A stretch of 64,000 bases of DNA from Cephalopachus bancanus (taxonomy: Eukaryota > Chordata > Mammalia > Primates > Tarsiidae). The position numbers and the translations under genes were made by a program. The stretch covers positions 186,001 to 250,000 of the forward strand of contig JAPVLO010000983.1 of assembly GCA_027257055.1 (NCBI GenBank), written 5' to 3'. Position 1 is the stretch's first letter. Every line of letters starts with the position of its first letter. Shown here piece by piece: positions 25,960-38,164 of the stretch. The notes beneath the pieces were generated by a model that saw nothing but the letters and a program-made list of their open reading frames with translations, was not told the origin of the DNA and made no database searches.

Positions 25960-26330
25960 CACACACACAACTATTTCTGTGGGATAGCTTTCTAGTAGGA
26001 TGATTGCTAGGTCAAAGGATATGTACATTTAAGCATTTAAATAAATACCAGCAAAGTGACATCCAAGAGGATTTATACTTTGACCATTGAGAGTGGTTTT
26101 CTTCATGCTCCTGCTGAGGGTGAATGAATGATCTTTTAAATTTCTGCCAATCTGATAGGTGAAAAATAGTGCCTAACTGATTTAACCTGGCATTTCTCTG
26201 ATCACTAGTGAGGCTGAGCATCTTTTCATGTATGTTAGCTATTTGTATTTTTTTCCTGAGACTCCTTTACATCCTTTGCACATTTATTTTTTGGGTTATA
26301 TATTTGTTTGTTAGGGATACTTACCCATTG
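25960..26330 (-). mobile_element. Old L1, minus
   Basis: GCCAATCTGATAGGTGAAAA, then TAGTGAGGCTGAGCATCTTT match old L1M ORF2 3' in reverse. Confidence 0.6.
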
Positions 26331-26439
26331 CCTGTTATGCAGTGCAAGTTTTTTTTTCTTTCTAGTCTGTCATATGTCATAACTTTGTTCATGATGTGCA
26401 CCCCCTTATAATCAGATAAAACACACCATAAAACATTTT

Positions 26440-26549
26440 AAAAACATGTTCATTAGATTTGGCAATTAGGAGGTCAGTGATGACATTGGTGCAGCAGGAG
26501 GAGAGAAGGCAGATTGTAAAGGGTTGGGCAGAGAGGACTGATTAAAAAA
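26440..26549 (-). repeat. L2-like fragment
   Basis: GATTTGGCAATTAGGAGGTC resembles the old G/A-rich family seen at 20.3 and 29.5 kb. Confidence 0.35.
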
Positions 26550-26557
26550 TATTCCTG

Positions 26558-26834
26558 AGCCGAGCTCGGTGGCTCAGCCTGTAATCCTGCACCTTGGGAG
26601 GCTGAGGTGAGTGGATTGCCTGAGGCCACGAGTTTGAGACCCGCCTGGGCAACTTGGCGAGACCTCATCTCTACAATTAATCAAAAAATTAGCTGAGCGT
26701 GGTAGCGCGCACCTGTAATTCCAGCTACCTGGAAGACTGAGGCGGAAGGATCGCCGGAGCCCTGTAGGTTGAGGCTGCAGTGGCCGGGAGCGGGCACTGC
26801 ACCCCAGTCTGGATGACAGAGTGAGACTCCAACT

Positions 26835-26901
<67 letters not shown>
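26558..26901 (+). mobile_element. Lineage-type Alu, plus, with long poly(A)/(AT)n tail
   Basis: Complete dimer with CpG-rich right arm (GGCGGAAGGATCGCCGGAGC), then about 35 A and about 14 AT units. TATTCCTG at 26,550-26,557 and 26,902-26,909 is the target duplication. The long uniform tail suggests a young copy. Confidence 0.92.
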
Positions 26902-26909
26902 TATTCCTG

Positions 26910-27164
26910 GTTAGGAGGCTGAGGCAAGTGGGTTGTCTGAGCCCATAGATTCCAGACCAGCCTGGGCAACTTGGTGAGACCTTGTCTCTACAATAAGTCA
27001 AAAAATTAGCTGGGCGTGTTATTCATGCCTGTAGTTCTGGCTACTTGGAAGGCTGAGGCAGAAGGCTCGCCAGAGCCCAGCAGGTCAATGCTGGGGTGGC
27101 CGTGAGCATGCCACTGCACTCCAGCCTGGGCAACAAAGTGAGACTCCAACTAAAAAAAAAAAAT
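26910..27164 (+). mobile_element. Second, 5'-incomplete Alu, plus
   Basis: Starts within the left arm (GAGGCTGAGGCAAGTGGGTT) and ends in A11. It lies immediately after the previous Alu and was probably there first. Confidence 0.85.
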
Positions 27165-27380
27165 ATGGTACACACACACATGGATGTAGAGAACAGAGTA
27201 ATAGAAAACCAAGACTCAGAAGGGTGAGGAGGTGGGAGGGGATGGGTGATGAGAGATTACCTGATGGGCACAATGTATGTTATTCATGTGACAGATGCCC
27301 TGAAACCCTTGACTTGACCACTACACATGTAATAAAATTGCACTTGTACCCCATGGATTTATATAAATTTTTTAAAAATT
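27165..27380 (+). mobile_element. L1 3' end, plus
   Basis: CTCAGAAGGGTGAGGAGGTG, CTACACATGTAATAAAATTG and TTGTACCCCATGGATTTATA are an L1 3'UTR of the L1MA/L1PB kind. A related tail is at 39,022-39,245. Confidence 0.75.
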
Positions 27381-27399
27381 GTACTTACATTGAAGAAGC

Positions 27400-27790
27400 T
27401 TGGCCATAATAGGAAGCAGAGAGTGTTCCTTACAGACAGTAGAGCATAAGGGGCACACACACAGCAAGGCTGTAATTTTGTTTAATTTTTACTGTAGGCA
27501 GTATATGAGCCTACTTATGTGTAGATAGCTTAGAACTTGATGATGCAAGGTCCCTGAAGAAGATGAAGGGTGGAAGTGCCAGAGTGAAATGTGGGGAAAG
27601 ACTAGTCTTCAAGAAAGAGTGGTAGCTTTTTCATTGAGACAAGAGGAGTCGTGAAGCCGTAGAGAAGGAAGGCACTATGAAGGGAGAGGATTTTGAGGGA
27701 GGTCCCCACAATGAGAGAATGGAGGGTTTATCAGAGAGTGAAGAGTGGTGAAAGGTTGAAATAGCATTTGAGAGGTATGAAAAGAGAACT
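27400..27790 (-). repeat. L2-like fragment
   Basis: G/A-rich worn sequence resembling the interiors at 20.5 and 31 kb. Confidence 0.3.
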
Positions 27791-27799
27791 GTATCCAGA

Positions 27800-27895
27800 T
27801 TATGCTTATGTACATGAAAGCATCATGTTGTATACTGAAAATTATGCAACTTTTGTCAATTAGACCTCCATAAAGCTGGAAAAATTAAAATGAAC
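27800..27895 (+). mobile_element. Old L1 3' terminal fragment
   Basis: AAAGCATCATGTTGTATACT and AATTAGACCTCCATAAAGCT mark an L1M 3' end. Confidence 0.6.
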
Positions 27896-28238
27896 CAAAA
27901 AAGCATGTCTTGGATAACTTGAATTTGTCTCCACCTCAAGTCACAGAACCCTGTATCTGTTTTCTCTGGCAGCAGTCATCAGCTCAAGTGTAGAAACAGA
28001 GTGTGGACAATTTAGTTTGGGGGATATTTCTGGATGGCTGTGACAGAAATATGAAAGGACAGGAGATTATATGGTGTCGGCAGAAAAATAGTTAAAATGA
28101 TAGACCACTGTGGCTTTCATTTCTGTGGCTATCCTAAACCTGCCTTGAACTTGAGTAATTTGTAAGAAGTAGAAAATTTCCATGGCATCTACAGTTTCTT
28201 GTTTATAGCTCTATAAATTCAAGCATCAAAATTCCTTT
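27896..28238. other. Intron 1, nothing recognised
   Basis: No repeat or exon identified. Confidence 0.4.
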
Positions 28239-28250
28239 AGCATCAGTGTC

Positions 28251-28551
28251 TTTTCTTTTCTTTTTTTTTTTGGTTTGGAGTCTCACTTTGTCACCCAGGC
28301 TGGAGTGCAGTGGCACGCTTGCAGACACCACATCCTTGACCTGCTGGGCTCAGGCTATCCTTCCACTTCAGCCTTCCAAGTAGCTGGAACTACAGGCACG
28401 TGCAACCATGCCTGGCTGATTTTTAAATTTACCATAGAGATGAGGTCTCGCCAAGTCGCCCAGGCTGGTCTTGAACCCCTGTTCTTAGGCAATCCTCTTG
28501 CCTCGGCCTCCCAAAGTGCTGGGATTACAGACTTGAGCCACCATGCCCAGC
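28251..28551 (-). mobile_element. Lineage-type Alu, minus, 12-bp target duplication
   Basis: Flanked by AGCATCAGTGTC at 28,239-28,250 and 28,552-28,563. Confidence 0.93.
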
Positions 28552-28563
28552 AGCATCAGTGTC

Positions 28564-29449
28564 CTTAAACTGTTGCTAGCAATTTATCAGAAAGCATGGT
28601 TTGATTTGCTGAGGGATTACATTGTGTCAGTTGAGGACCTACAGTGTGCCAGGATCCTACAGCTAGATGCCTGAGATATAGTGGAGAAGAAGGTAGCTTA
28701 TTTCAGCAGAGAAAGCACATATTAAATAATTTATCACATAATTAATTACTTAATTACAATTGTGAAAAGTTCTGTAATGTTTAGGTTTTTTTAGAAATCA
28801 AGTTGTCATATTGCTGTCTAATAGGTTTTACCAATTTACAATTTACCAATTTATTTTGCCTATAAAATATGAGTACCTCGTACATCCACCTTTTAAAAAC
28901 TGAATATTGTCTAAACTCTTGCTGTATCAATAAGCAAACATACACAAAAAACTTTATTGCCAGTAAGAGTGAGACTTTTTCTTTTTAGCTCTTTTGACTC
29001 AGATTTCCCTCCCTTTAAGAATGATTGTTTTTGCTCTTTATTGGATACTTGCCTCTCCTTGTTTTTCTTTTTTTTCTTTTTAGTAGATCTCTCTTTCCAT
29101 GTTTGAAGCCATTAGCTGCACTTCTCTCCTTCCTCTCTCAGCTCTGGAGACCCTAAAATATTTTTCCTCATCTTTATGGCTGCTCCCTATTTATCTCTTT
29201 TGAACTTCTTTCTTACCTAGTTTAGAAGTGTTACTGTGTCCAGGTATCTATGTTTGTATTATTTGACCCAATAAAGGGTAACATATAAGTCTCCTGTTCC
29301 TGCTTATCCCATTCCCCAGAGGTAACAGTGTTAACTTCCTAGACGTTTTTCCATGCCTATATAAAATATTTTTATCCATCCATCATCCATCCAATCTGTC
29401 TACATGTATATGTAAAAATACAAATGGAATCATAATATGTATGATTTGC
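28564..29449. other. Intron 1, largely unrecognised
   Basis: AT-rich; 29,290-29,440 resembles a worn L1-type fragment. No exon seen. Confidence 0.35.
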
Positions 29450-29621
29450 AGTTTCAGGTGAGTGTGGGGCGGAAAGCTAAATTATGGTGGGTTGAGAAAT
29501 GATTGGGGAGATGACAAAGTGGAAGCAGTGAATATGTACAACTTGGCTCTGGAGCGCAGAGAATAGGTGGTCACAGGGGAGGGATTGAGTTCTGGGATTT
29601 ATTTTTTTTTAATTTAGGAGA
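29450..29621 (-). repeat. L2-like fragment split by L1
   Basis: G/A-rich old sequence that appears to continue after the L1 at 30,871. Confidence 0.35.
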
Positions 29622-29636
29622 GACTTTAGTATCTTT

Positions 29637-30855
29637 TTTTTTATAGTAAACATTTTTTATTATAAAATTGTGGGGTTAGGTAGTTAAGGGTTAGGTATAC
29701 AAATGTGCATCGTTCAGGCACCCTTGTTAATAAGGGGTGCCTCCCCATCCCCAGACAGATATTGACTACCATTAGTCCCACCTCCCTACCCCCCCCATAG
29801 TTTCCCACCACTGTCGGTCCTTTTTTTTTTTTTTTTAAGAATTATGGTAGATGATCAAGGTCCACTATATGAGTGAGAACATGTGATACTCAGATCTTTG
29901 TTTCTGTGAGAGATCACTCAGTATTATAGACTCTAGCTCCATCCAGGTTGCCGCGAAATTCATGATTTTATTTTTTTTATGGCTGTGTAGTATTCCATTG
30001 TGTATATGTACCACATTTTTAAAATCCAGTCCTCTTTTGATGGACAGCATGGTTGATTCCAGGTTCTTGCTATTGTGAACAATGCTGCGATAAACATTCG
30101 TGTGCAGGTATCTTTTTCATAGAGTGATTTGAGTTCTTCAGGGTATATTCCCAGTAGGGGGATTGCAGGGTCATATGGGAGGTCGATATTTAGAGCTTTT
30201 AGGAATTGCCACACTGCTTTCCACAGAGGTTGCACTAGTTTGCACTCCCACCAACAGTGTAGGAGTGTTCCCTTTTTCCCACACCCTCTCCAGCAACTAT
30301 TATTTTTTGAATTATTGATGATGGCCATTCTGACTGGAGTTAGGTGGTATCTCAGTGTGGTTTTGATTTGCATCTCCTTGATGATTAGTGAGGTTGAACA
30401 TTTCTTCATGTGTCTGTTGGCTGCTCGGATGTCTTCCTTTGAGAAGTGTCTGTTCATATCTTTTGCCCACTTTATATTGGGGTTGTTTGTTTTTTTCCCT
30501 CTCAGCACGTTTGAGTTCCTTGTAGATCCAAGATGTTAAGCCTTTGTCGGACCTGGAGTTGGCAAATACTTTTTCCCAGTCTGTGGGCTGTCTCCCTGCT
30601 CTCTTGATGGTTTCTTTGGCTTTGCAGAAGCTTGTCAGTTTAATGAGGTCCCAGTTGTCTATCTTATCTCTTATGGCTTGTGGGTTTCGGGTTTTGTTCA
30701 GGAATTGGATGCCAGTTCCAATTTCCATAAGGGTATGTCCTGCATTTTCTAAGGTTCTTATGGTTTGAGGTTTTACATTTAGGTCTCTGGTCCATTTAGA
30801 GTTAATTTTTGTGTATGGGGACAGATAGGGATCTTGTTTGAGTCTTCTGCATGTG
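29637..30855 (-). mobile_element. Well-preserved 5'-truncated L1, minus, 15-bp target duplication
   Basis: Perfect GACTTTAGTATCTTT at 29,622-29,636 and 30,856-30,870. The element has an intact 3'UTR and the ORF2 C-terminal part on the minus strand: a frame of 182 codons (30,508 to 29,960) with [20 protein letters not shown] and [15 protein letters not shown], preceded by upstream ORF2 in another frame (30,728 to about 30,490). The two join at an A/T homopolymer near 30,490, so one small indel separates the frames. No endonuclease or RT is present. One of the youngest-looking L1 copies here. Confidence 0.93.
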
Positions 30856-30870
30856 GACTTTAGTATCTTT

Positions 30871-31780
30871 AAAGGCTAATGGAAAGAAGAGGATAAGAGA
30901 TACAGGAAAGTCCTTACAGGGCAAAGTCCCTATGACCGATGGGAGGGGATCCAGAATGAGGTAGATGATTATCCTGAATAGGGAGAGAGAGATGAAATAG
31001 GTTTATAGATTTGGCAGTAGGAGCTTGTCTGATGGCATTTGTATTTCTCTATGATATAAGAGGTAAGGCCAGATAGGACAAGATTTAGGTTGAATATTTG
31101 TGGTGCTCAAGGAAGGTTTGAAGTAATTATTGTGGAGAACAGAGCAGGGTAGAGAAACATAGTTACAGTGCCAGGCAGTGGTGAGGTGAGCTTGGTGACC
31201 AAGAATTCATACGGATAATAATCTACCAGACTGATTTTTCTTCTGCAGTAGGTCTCAGGTGTCTCTGTGAAGGCATACAGTACAACAGTTGGGCTCAAAA
31301 GGGTTATGTTTTTATTAGATATTTGCAATGAAATTATGAGTTATTGAGGATATTGACAAGAATGCAGTTGAGACAATAGAATCCAAACTATACTATCTAG
31401 AAAAGGAAGTAAAGATAGGAAGGAGTTGACAGAATGAAAGTAGAAGGGTCTAAGGAAGACTGTGCTCCCAGTCCCCCAAGACATCTGAGAATACAAATGG
31501 GGCTGGGGGAAGTCATTGGGTGAACAGGCTAGAAGACAAAGGGTTGTAGTCAGAAAGGAGTATTGAATTAGTGATATCAAAGGTGAAGTGCTGGATGATA
31601 AGCTTTTGGGTGTGACTGAACATAATAGAAGGTATTCTTGATGCTAGCTCATTCATTCAAGAAATATGTATTTATTGTGTGAATATTATGGACCAGGCAG
31701 TACTCTAGGTACTGAAGGTATAGAGATGAGCAAAACATAGTCCCTTCTTTCATAAAGCTTACAATCTAGTGGGGAGATGA
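30871..31780 (-). repeat. L2-like block, minus
   Basis: Continues 29,450-29,621. At 31,645-31,780, TCATTCATTCAAGAAATATG and GACCAGGCAGTACTCTAGGT mark a reversed L2 3' end, which may be a separate copy. Confidence 0.4.
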
Positions 31781-33390
31781 TTCATTTTTATCCACTAAAA
31801 GGGCATCCTCTTGATCCCAGATTCTTGTATTATGAAAGAAAAAAATAAAAAAGAAAATGTAAGATTTTAAAGAAAAAAGTATTTAAAATAAATATAAAAA
31901 ATAGAATAGAAGAGCATCTTCACTGATGTGCTGATTACTGTTTGTGTGGTTCTATTTGGGACTGGTAATAATACCAGAATCAAATATTTACATATCGAGG
32001 CTAAGAACATCTATCTAAACATTTTGAGTACTTTGGTTTATCTCAAATTGATGCCTCTTCCCCCTTTAGAACTTTTTAGGGTACTTTTACGTACTATATC
32101 AGTATTGAAGATAAACAAATTCATACAAATCTAATTTGACCATTTTAGTGGTTTTAATTTTTTATACTTAAAAAAAATTACAACATTGCTTTTAGCTGTA
32201 GACCAGATGTTGGTAATGCATGTACTAATCTTGCTCTAGGGATTTGATGTAATGTGTAAAGTAATTATGGTTAAGTAGTTTAGGAGAGAGAGAAGGCTTG
32301 TAGTAAGTTAATATTTTACGTTTATTTTATATTAGCTTCCAATTTATAACTAACTTTTAGTGTACATATGCTGATTATATTAATCTTTTGTTTGAAATAA
32401 ATTAGCATTCATTTAGTATTGTATGGGTCTTAAGTAACACTTTAAAATTACCTGCCACATATTCAGTTCAATTTAAGCTCAACTACAGGTTATTTGATTG
32501 CTTTAAGGTTTCTGTGGCCATAGCTAGGTCACAGTATCCCTAAAATTAAAAAGAAACCAAATGCATGAAATTACAGTTATGTGTGAACATGGGCTGGATT
32601 AGTCATGATTTCTCATTTAAGGGGACGGTGCGGGCGATTTTTAGGTGATGTGACCTGCAAGAAAGAATCAGATGCCAGCTTTAGAAATCCCCACCATCTG
32701 TGACCCTGGCAGGAGAAGAGGGTCTTCTCTGCGGGGTTGCTGCTTTACCAAAGCTTGTTGGCTAAGGAAAGATAGTGGTGTTCTATGTTCTGAGCCATGA
32801 AGCTTATTGAAAAATAACAATGTGTCAGCTCTCACCAGATGTATGAAAAATGTTTTATGCATATAAATTACCTGGATTTTAAAGCAGTCCATTCTTTTAG
32901 TTGGAGATTTTAGATTTTTTTCAAGGTCTTGGACTGTCAAGGAAAGGGAATTTGGCAGAGATGAGGGGGAACTGGCCATCCTTCATCCATCAGCCTTATG
33001 GGGCTCTTGTGAGCCTGCCTGGCTCATGTCAGAGGAAGCTTCCACTGTAGATTTTGAAACCTGGAAAGCTAAGTGGGATTTGTCTTAATATATGTATTTC
33101 CTCTGTTGCCATGTGGGGTGTTTGGACACATGGTCTTGTTTTTATGATATTTTATACTTACTTCTGTGCCCTACACTTGAGGAGGTCTGCCTTCTAGGAT
33201 TGGTGGTGGGTTTAAGGTGCTTTGTAGAGTTGCTAAAGAGCAGGAGGAAAAGTGTGAAATCATGAAAATAAGACCACATTTCTATGTATCTAAAACAACC
33301 ACTCTACAGGAGAAATGTATATAGAGTAGTAAGATATTCAACCTCCCTTTGGGGACTTACCTTAGAGTAAATATATTATTATTTATATTT
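31781..33390. other. Intron 1, nothing recognised
   Basis: About 1.6 kb with no named repeat. In an otherwise repeat-dense intron, such a stretch is a candidate for conserved non-coding sequence, but nothing in it shows function. Confidence 0.35.
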
Positions 33391-33650
33391 TTATTCATTT
33401 ATTTTTTGAGTCGGAGTCTTATTCTGTTGCTCAGGCTAGAGCACAGTGGTGTGATCATAGCTCACTGCAGCCTCAACCTCCTGGGCTCAAGTGGTCCTCC
33501 AGTCTCAGCCTCCTGAATAGCTGGACTTCAGCTATTAATTTTTTATTTTTTTGTAACGATGAGGTCTCACTTTGTTTTCCAGGCTGGTCTTGAACTCCTG
33601 GGCTCAAGCAGTCCTCCTGTCTTGGCCTCCCAAGTGCTGGGATTACAGGC
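33391..33650 (-). mobile_element. Old Alu, minus, right end missing part
   Basis: Begins after (TTTA)n with GAGTCGGAGTCTTATTCTGT and ends GCTGGGATTACAGGCTTAAG; AluJ-like, with an internal deletion in the linker. Confidence 0.8.
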
Positions 33651-34059
33651 TTAAGATGACATACTAAGTGGGAATTTCTTCAAACCATTCATGAATAGAA
33701 TTTGGTGTATTGAAAGGTAATTATGTGGATTCCATCTGGAGGAAATTGTCCCCATATATGATTCTAAAAGCTAACAAAAGAGATTTTATTTTAAATGCTT
33801 CCACTGTGGTCACTCCTTCCCCATCATGCCATTATACTCCTGCCATCCTTTAGAAGGGGAATGCTCTGAGCCTGTTGCATACAGGATAAGGGAGTAGGGG
33901 GAGGTCAGGGGACTGGGAAAGTAAGCCAGACCGAGGGCCTCTCAAACACCAATCTGTTATTAGCTGAGGACTTAAAAATAAACCACCTCAAGTTCTTGAG
34001 GGTAAGATGTCCATGTTTCCAAATATTACCATATAGAGCAAAATATTGCCAGAATATGA
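33651..34059. other. Intron 1, nothing recognised
   Basis: No named repeat or exon. Confidence 0.35.
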
Positions 34060-34306
34060 AAAGACAATATAACAGTGATTAAGAGCTTGGACTCTGGAAC
34101 CAGATTGCCAAATCAGGCGATCAGTTACAGGGCATGTGACCTTGGGCAAGTTATTTGCTCAATCTGTGCCTCACTTTCTTCATTTGTAAAGTGAACATAA
34201 TACTATAGTGCCTACCTCATAGTGTGATTGTGAGGACTAAATAACTCTATGAATGTAAAGTGCTTAGGAAGGTACCTGGTACATAGTAAGCATTATAGGT
34301 GTGTTA
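34060..34306 (+). repeat. MIR SINE, nearly complete
   Basis: TTAAGAGCTTGGACTCTGGA, ATGTGACCTTGGGCAAGTTA and CTACCTCATAGTGTGATTGT are in MIR order through to the 3' end. Confidence 0.85.
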
Positions 34307-34315
34307 GTTACTGTC

Positions 34316-34331
34316 ATCATCATCATCATCT
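34316..34331. repeat. (CAT)n microsatellite
   Basis: Five tandem CAT/ATC units. Confidence 0.8.
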
Positions 34332-35034
34332 TTTTCCTCTTTTTCATCAGTTGGTGGATATCTTAAAAGGAGCTAAAAATGCAAAATGCCTCAGCACATG
34401 CAAACCCTACTTTTGTAGAATCTATTTTGAAAAGGATCATAAGGAGCCAAAACCTTAGTGCAAAACAAAAATCAGAATCTTGTAAATTTGAAAGCTAGTT
34501 ATAAATTTCTCATTGTTAGGGAAAAATAAAATACAACTTTGCTACCATAAAACTTTTGAGAAAGAACCTAGCAAGGGCAACCCTGGGGCATGTTAGATGA
34601 GGCACAGATGTGCTCCATGGTTGGGTCGGCGAGAGTCTAGACCTCAGCTGACCATTGGAAAGCCTCAGATGCCCTTTAGTTCTGGAGCCTTGATTCTGAT
34701 TCTACCACTTTGTCTCCATTTGTATTTTTCTTCTTTTTGATCCTATTTTTAAAATTTATGCTATTTTGTGATGTATTATGTATCTTTGTAAGTCACTTTA
34801 AATCCTGTCTGGAACAGTGTATAAATAAGTATCTTTAAAACTGATCGTATCTAATTACTTACAGTTGCTTAATATTTATGCTTGTCAGCCTATCTCCATG
34901 CAGGGAGGTATGATGACTTTCCAGCTGGGCAAGAATACTGAGTAGGTTTCTCCAATTCATAGTAATATGTCAAAACAGCCATATGTTCATATATTTTCCA
35001 AAGCATATGGTTAATAATAATTAAAACAAAACAG
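34332..35034. other. Intron 1, nothing recognised
   Basis: No named repeat or exon. Confidence 0.35.
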
Positions 35035-35290
35035 TTACCAATACTGGGTGCTTACTCTAGGCCAGGCAGTATGCCATCCTTTTACTGATGATGCCTACTT
35101 GAATCCTCACAGCTTGAGGCAGGAGCTCCTATTATTAATCACTATTTTTGTAAATGGAAAGACTGAGACTCAAGGAGGTTAAATAACTTCCCAAAGTGCA
35201 CACAGCTAAAAAGTAGTGAAGCTGCTATTTGAACCCAGGCAGCCTAGCCCAGATCCAATCCTTTTAGGCACTATTCTATTGTCTACTGTT
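35035..35290 (-). repeat. MIR SINE, minus
   Basis: TTACTCTAGGCCAGGCAGTA, CTGAGACTCAAGGAGGTTAA and TTTGAACCCAGGCAGCCTAG in reverse MIR order. Confidence 0.85.
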
Positions 35291-35339
35291 CTTAGTTAGA
35301 AATCTAGCACATCAGAACTCCAAATCCCAGTAGAAGAGC

Positions 35340-36060
35340 CTGTTCCCATGTTAGAGATCATTCACAAGTCCTGCGGATTCTCTCTCCATGCTATGTCTTC
35401 AATATTCCCCTTTCCATCTCTACTGCCACTGCTCTCTACTCTTGGTTCTTGTCATCTTTCCCTTGAATTTATGCGACAGCCTCCTCAAATTCATATTCTG
35501 TAAAACTGTCAGTGTGCTCTTACAAGTTCTTGCCTAACCTAAAACTCTTCAGTGAGTCCTGCTATCAAAGGTTAATTAGCCATGTTTCTGAGCATAGTAT
35601 ATGGAGCGCCCCCTACACCACAAGATATGATTCCCCACCTGGTTCATCTCCCACATCCTCCCTTACAACTTACTACCTATCATAACTGTACTGCTTGCTC
35701 GTACCATGTTGCATTATGTCTCCATGCATGCATAATTGTAAATGTTATGCACTCTGCCTGGCCAGCCCTCTTTCTTCTGCATATCAAACTGATACACGTT
35801 AATTTACAATCAGTTCATGTGCTGCTGTTGAATTTCCTCTTTCTAGTTCCCTTTCCCCAAGCTGGATTAAGTGCCCCACCTTGGTATTCTCATATCCCAT
35901 ACATATATTTTTTTGCTTACCATGTTTTTAAAAACTGATTATTCAAGTATGTCCTTCACTAGACTGTGAACTCTTTCTGGGCATGAACTATGCTTTATTC
36001 TTTTATCTGTAACCAGTTAGAATAGTGCTTTGCATATAGTTAGCCCTCCTAACTAGTGAG
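35340..36060 (+). repeat. L2-like fragment
   Basis: TCTTCAGTGAGTCCTGCTAT and, near the end, CACTAGACTGTGAACTCTTT plus AATAGTGCTTTGCATATAGT follow L2 3' order. Confidence 0.5.
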
Positions 36061-36736
36061 CATTCTGTAAATAGTGCAGAACACAGAGCTCCAAGACAGG
36101 GAAAGAAGTAGGATTTTGAAGGCCTGACACCATGTAGACATTCAGAGATAACTACAAGGACAGCAGGGGGATGCCTCATAGAAGAATATCTGGGGCCAGA
36201 TAAATTTACATTATTTAACTCAGGAACCAGAAAGGATTTGGGGGATGAAAGTGGGGTTTTGAATCCAAAAAGAATTTTAAAATTTCCGAGAAGACAAACT
36301 TAGCAGCTTTGAAATTTGAATCTGCCCTGAATTTTACTGAGTAGCCTGAAATTAATGTCTAAAGAAGATATACTTAAATAAGAATATTTATAGTTTTCTA
36401 AGAGGGACATCACCCTAAAATTGAAAGAGACAGTTGATCTAACCAACATGGTGTCCCAATGTAAACATCTTGTTGACTGTAAGCAATGTTGCATGCTCAC
36501 TCAGATGTTACCAGTAAGATGTTATCCACTGGTGCTTTTGTGCATAGGTGGCTGTATCCAGACAAGGGGATTTCCAGAAGCCCTGCATCTCTGGAAGCTT
36601 TCTTTCCTACAGGGAGCTGTTTTTTCTTTAAGTTCTGCAGATCACGATATAACCTGGATTTGTTCTCATTTTTTCCATGCTCTAAAATCAACTCTCTTTT
36701 ACCTTTATATTATCAAATATCTACCCAACCCCCACA

Positions 36737-36739
<3 letters not shown>
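36061..36739. other. Intron 1, nothing recognised
   Basis: No named repeat or exon. Confidence 0.35.

Positions 36740-36795
<56 letters not shown>
36740..36795. repeat. (CA)n microsatellite
   Basis: About 28 uninterrupted CA units; likely length-polymorphic. Confidence 0.97.
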
Positions 36796-36797
<2 letters not shown>

Positions 36798-36977
36798 TAG
36801 GTACTGGATTTTGCCAGTATTTAGGACTGTGCTTCACCTGTGTTTTGTAAACCTACACAGATATTGGTATTAGTTCTGACAGTGCTATAGACTGGTCTGC
36901 ATCAGATACTGTCATTGCCTTGGTCACATTTAGCTAATAGAGTCTACTTTGGAATATGCCTTATGGTAGCACACATT

Positions 36978-37269
36978 CTTTTTTTGTGTGTGTGTTGGAG
37001 TCTCACTCTGTCTTCCAGGCTAGTGCAGTGGCATGTTCTCGGCTACCGCAGCCTTGCCCTTCTGGATCCAGGCAATCTTTCTGCTTTGGCCTCCCGAGTA
37101 GCTGAGACTACTGGCATGTGCCACCATGTCCAGCTAATTTTTTAATTTTTAAAAATTTTTGTAGAGATGACGTCTTCCCCTGGTGCTTAGGCTGGTCTTG
37201 AACTCCTGGGCTCAAGTTGTCCTTCTACCTAAGTGCAGGGATTATAGGCGTAAGCCACCACACCCAGCC
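36978..37269 (-). mobile_element. Alu dimer, minus
   Basis: Body GTCTCACTCTGTCTTCCAGG to GTAAGCCACCACACCCAGCC. Flanks AGCACACATT / AGCACATATT suggest a worn target duplication. Confidence 0.85.
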
Positions 37270-38164
37270 TAGCAGCACATATTGTTATTCATTATGCTGT
37301 ACTAGCTAGCATCAGAGCAACTGCATTACAATCATTAGAACGGTTTATTTTTCCCTAATTAACAAATATCATATCTATATGCAAGCAGAATAACAAAAAC
37401 ATATGACAGTTTGTAGAACAGTTTCTTTTGATCTGCCTTTAAGCAAAGGGTTTCCTTTTTTGATTACTCATCCTTATCACTCAAAGTTTTGATCACTCCT
37501 AAACATGTTTATTTATAAACCATATATTTATCACTGCCTCAATATTATAAAGCAGGAACAAAAGTAGAAATAAAGATGAGAGATGAAATGAACAGTTTAA
37601 AATTCATGCTAATATTTAACAATGGTGTGATAACTTTTACTCTCATTTTGATGAGAACAGTGACATTGGGGTGCTTCATTTAAACACAGTCTTGGTTTTC
37701 TGATAGTTACTTGAACATCTGATACTAACTTCTGCTTATTTTTATGCTTGATTTTAATGAGTGATGCCTCACAAAGCATATGAGCTTAAAAATAAAAGAA
37801 GTGCGCTGTTGGATGTACCTACTAAATAATCACACTCATGGTTCCAGGTACCAATTATACAAGTATTTTGTTGCTGTTCCATCTTCCCTGCTCTGAGCAT
37901 GCTGTCTTTTCACATTTTTAACAGGTTGTTCAAAACTTGCTGAAATTCTTCATTCGGAAGAGTTGCACAGCGAAACACATCCTTTAGGCAACAAAATCAT
38001 ATAGTAATAGAAACATTTCAAATATGCTCTATTGTATATTCCCTATTTTTAAAAAAAACCCCTTAGCATAAAATATTTTGTTGTTTTAATTAATTTAAAG
38101 CCTTCTGGGTATTCTGGGATTGGAGAGTTTATGATTACAAGAAGAAAGTTTAGTTAATTAAAAC
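37270..38164. other. Intron 1, nothing recognised
   Basis: A pyrimidine tract ending TTTTTAACAG at about 37,924 looks like a splice acceptor, but no matching donor or known SYTL4 leader exon is recognised. Confidence 0.3.

Noticed and set aside
26837..26899. Poly(A)/(AT)n as a replication origin or AT-rich regulatory island
   Set aside because: It is the tail of an Alu bounded by target-site duplications.
29960..30508. 182-codon minus frame as a gene
   Set aside because: C-terminal end of L1 ORF2 in a truncated copy with target-site duplications.
36421..36873. 150-codon frame with a His/Thr run
   Set aside because: The His-Thr stretch is the (CA)n microsatellite; no splice or homology support.
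37924..38010. Possible SYTL4 leader exon after TTTTTAACAG
   Set aside because: Acceptor-like only; no plausible donor in suitable distance and no recognised leader sequence.
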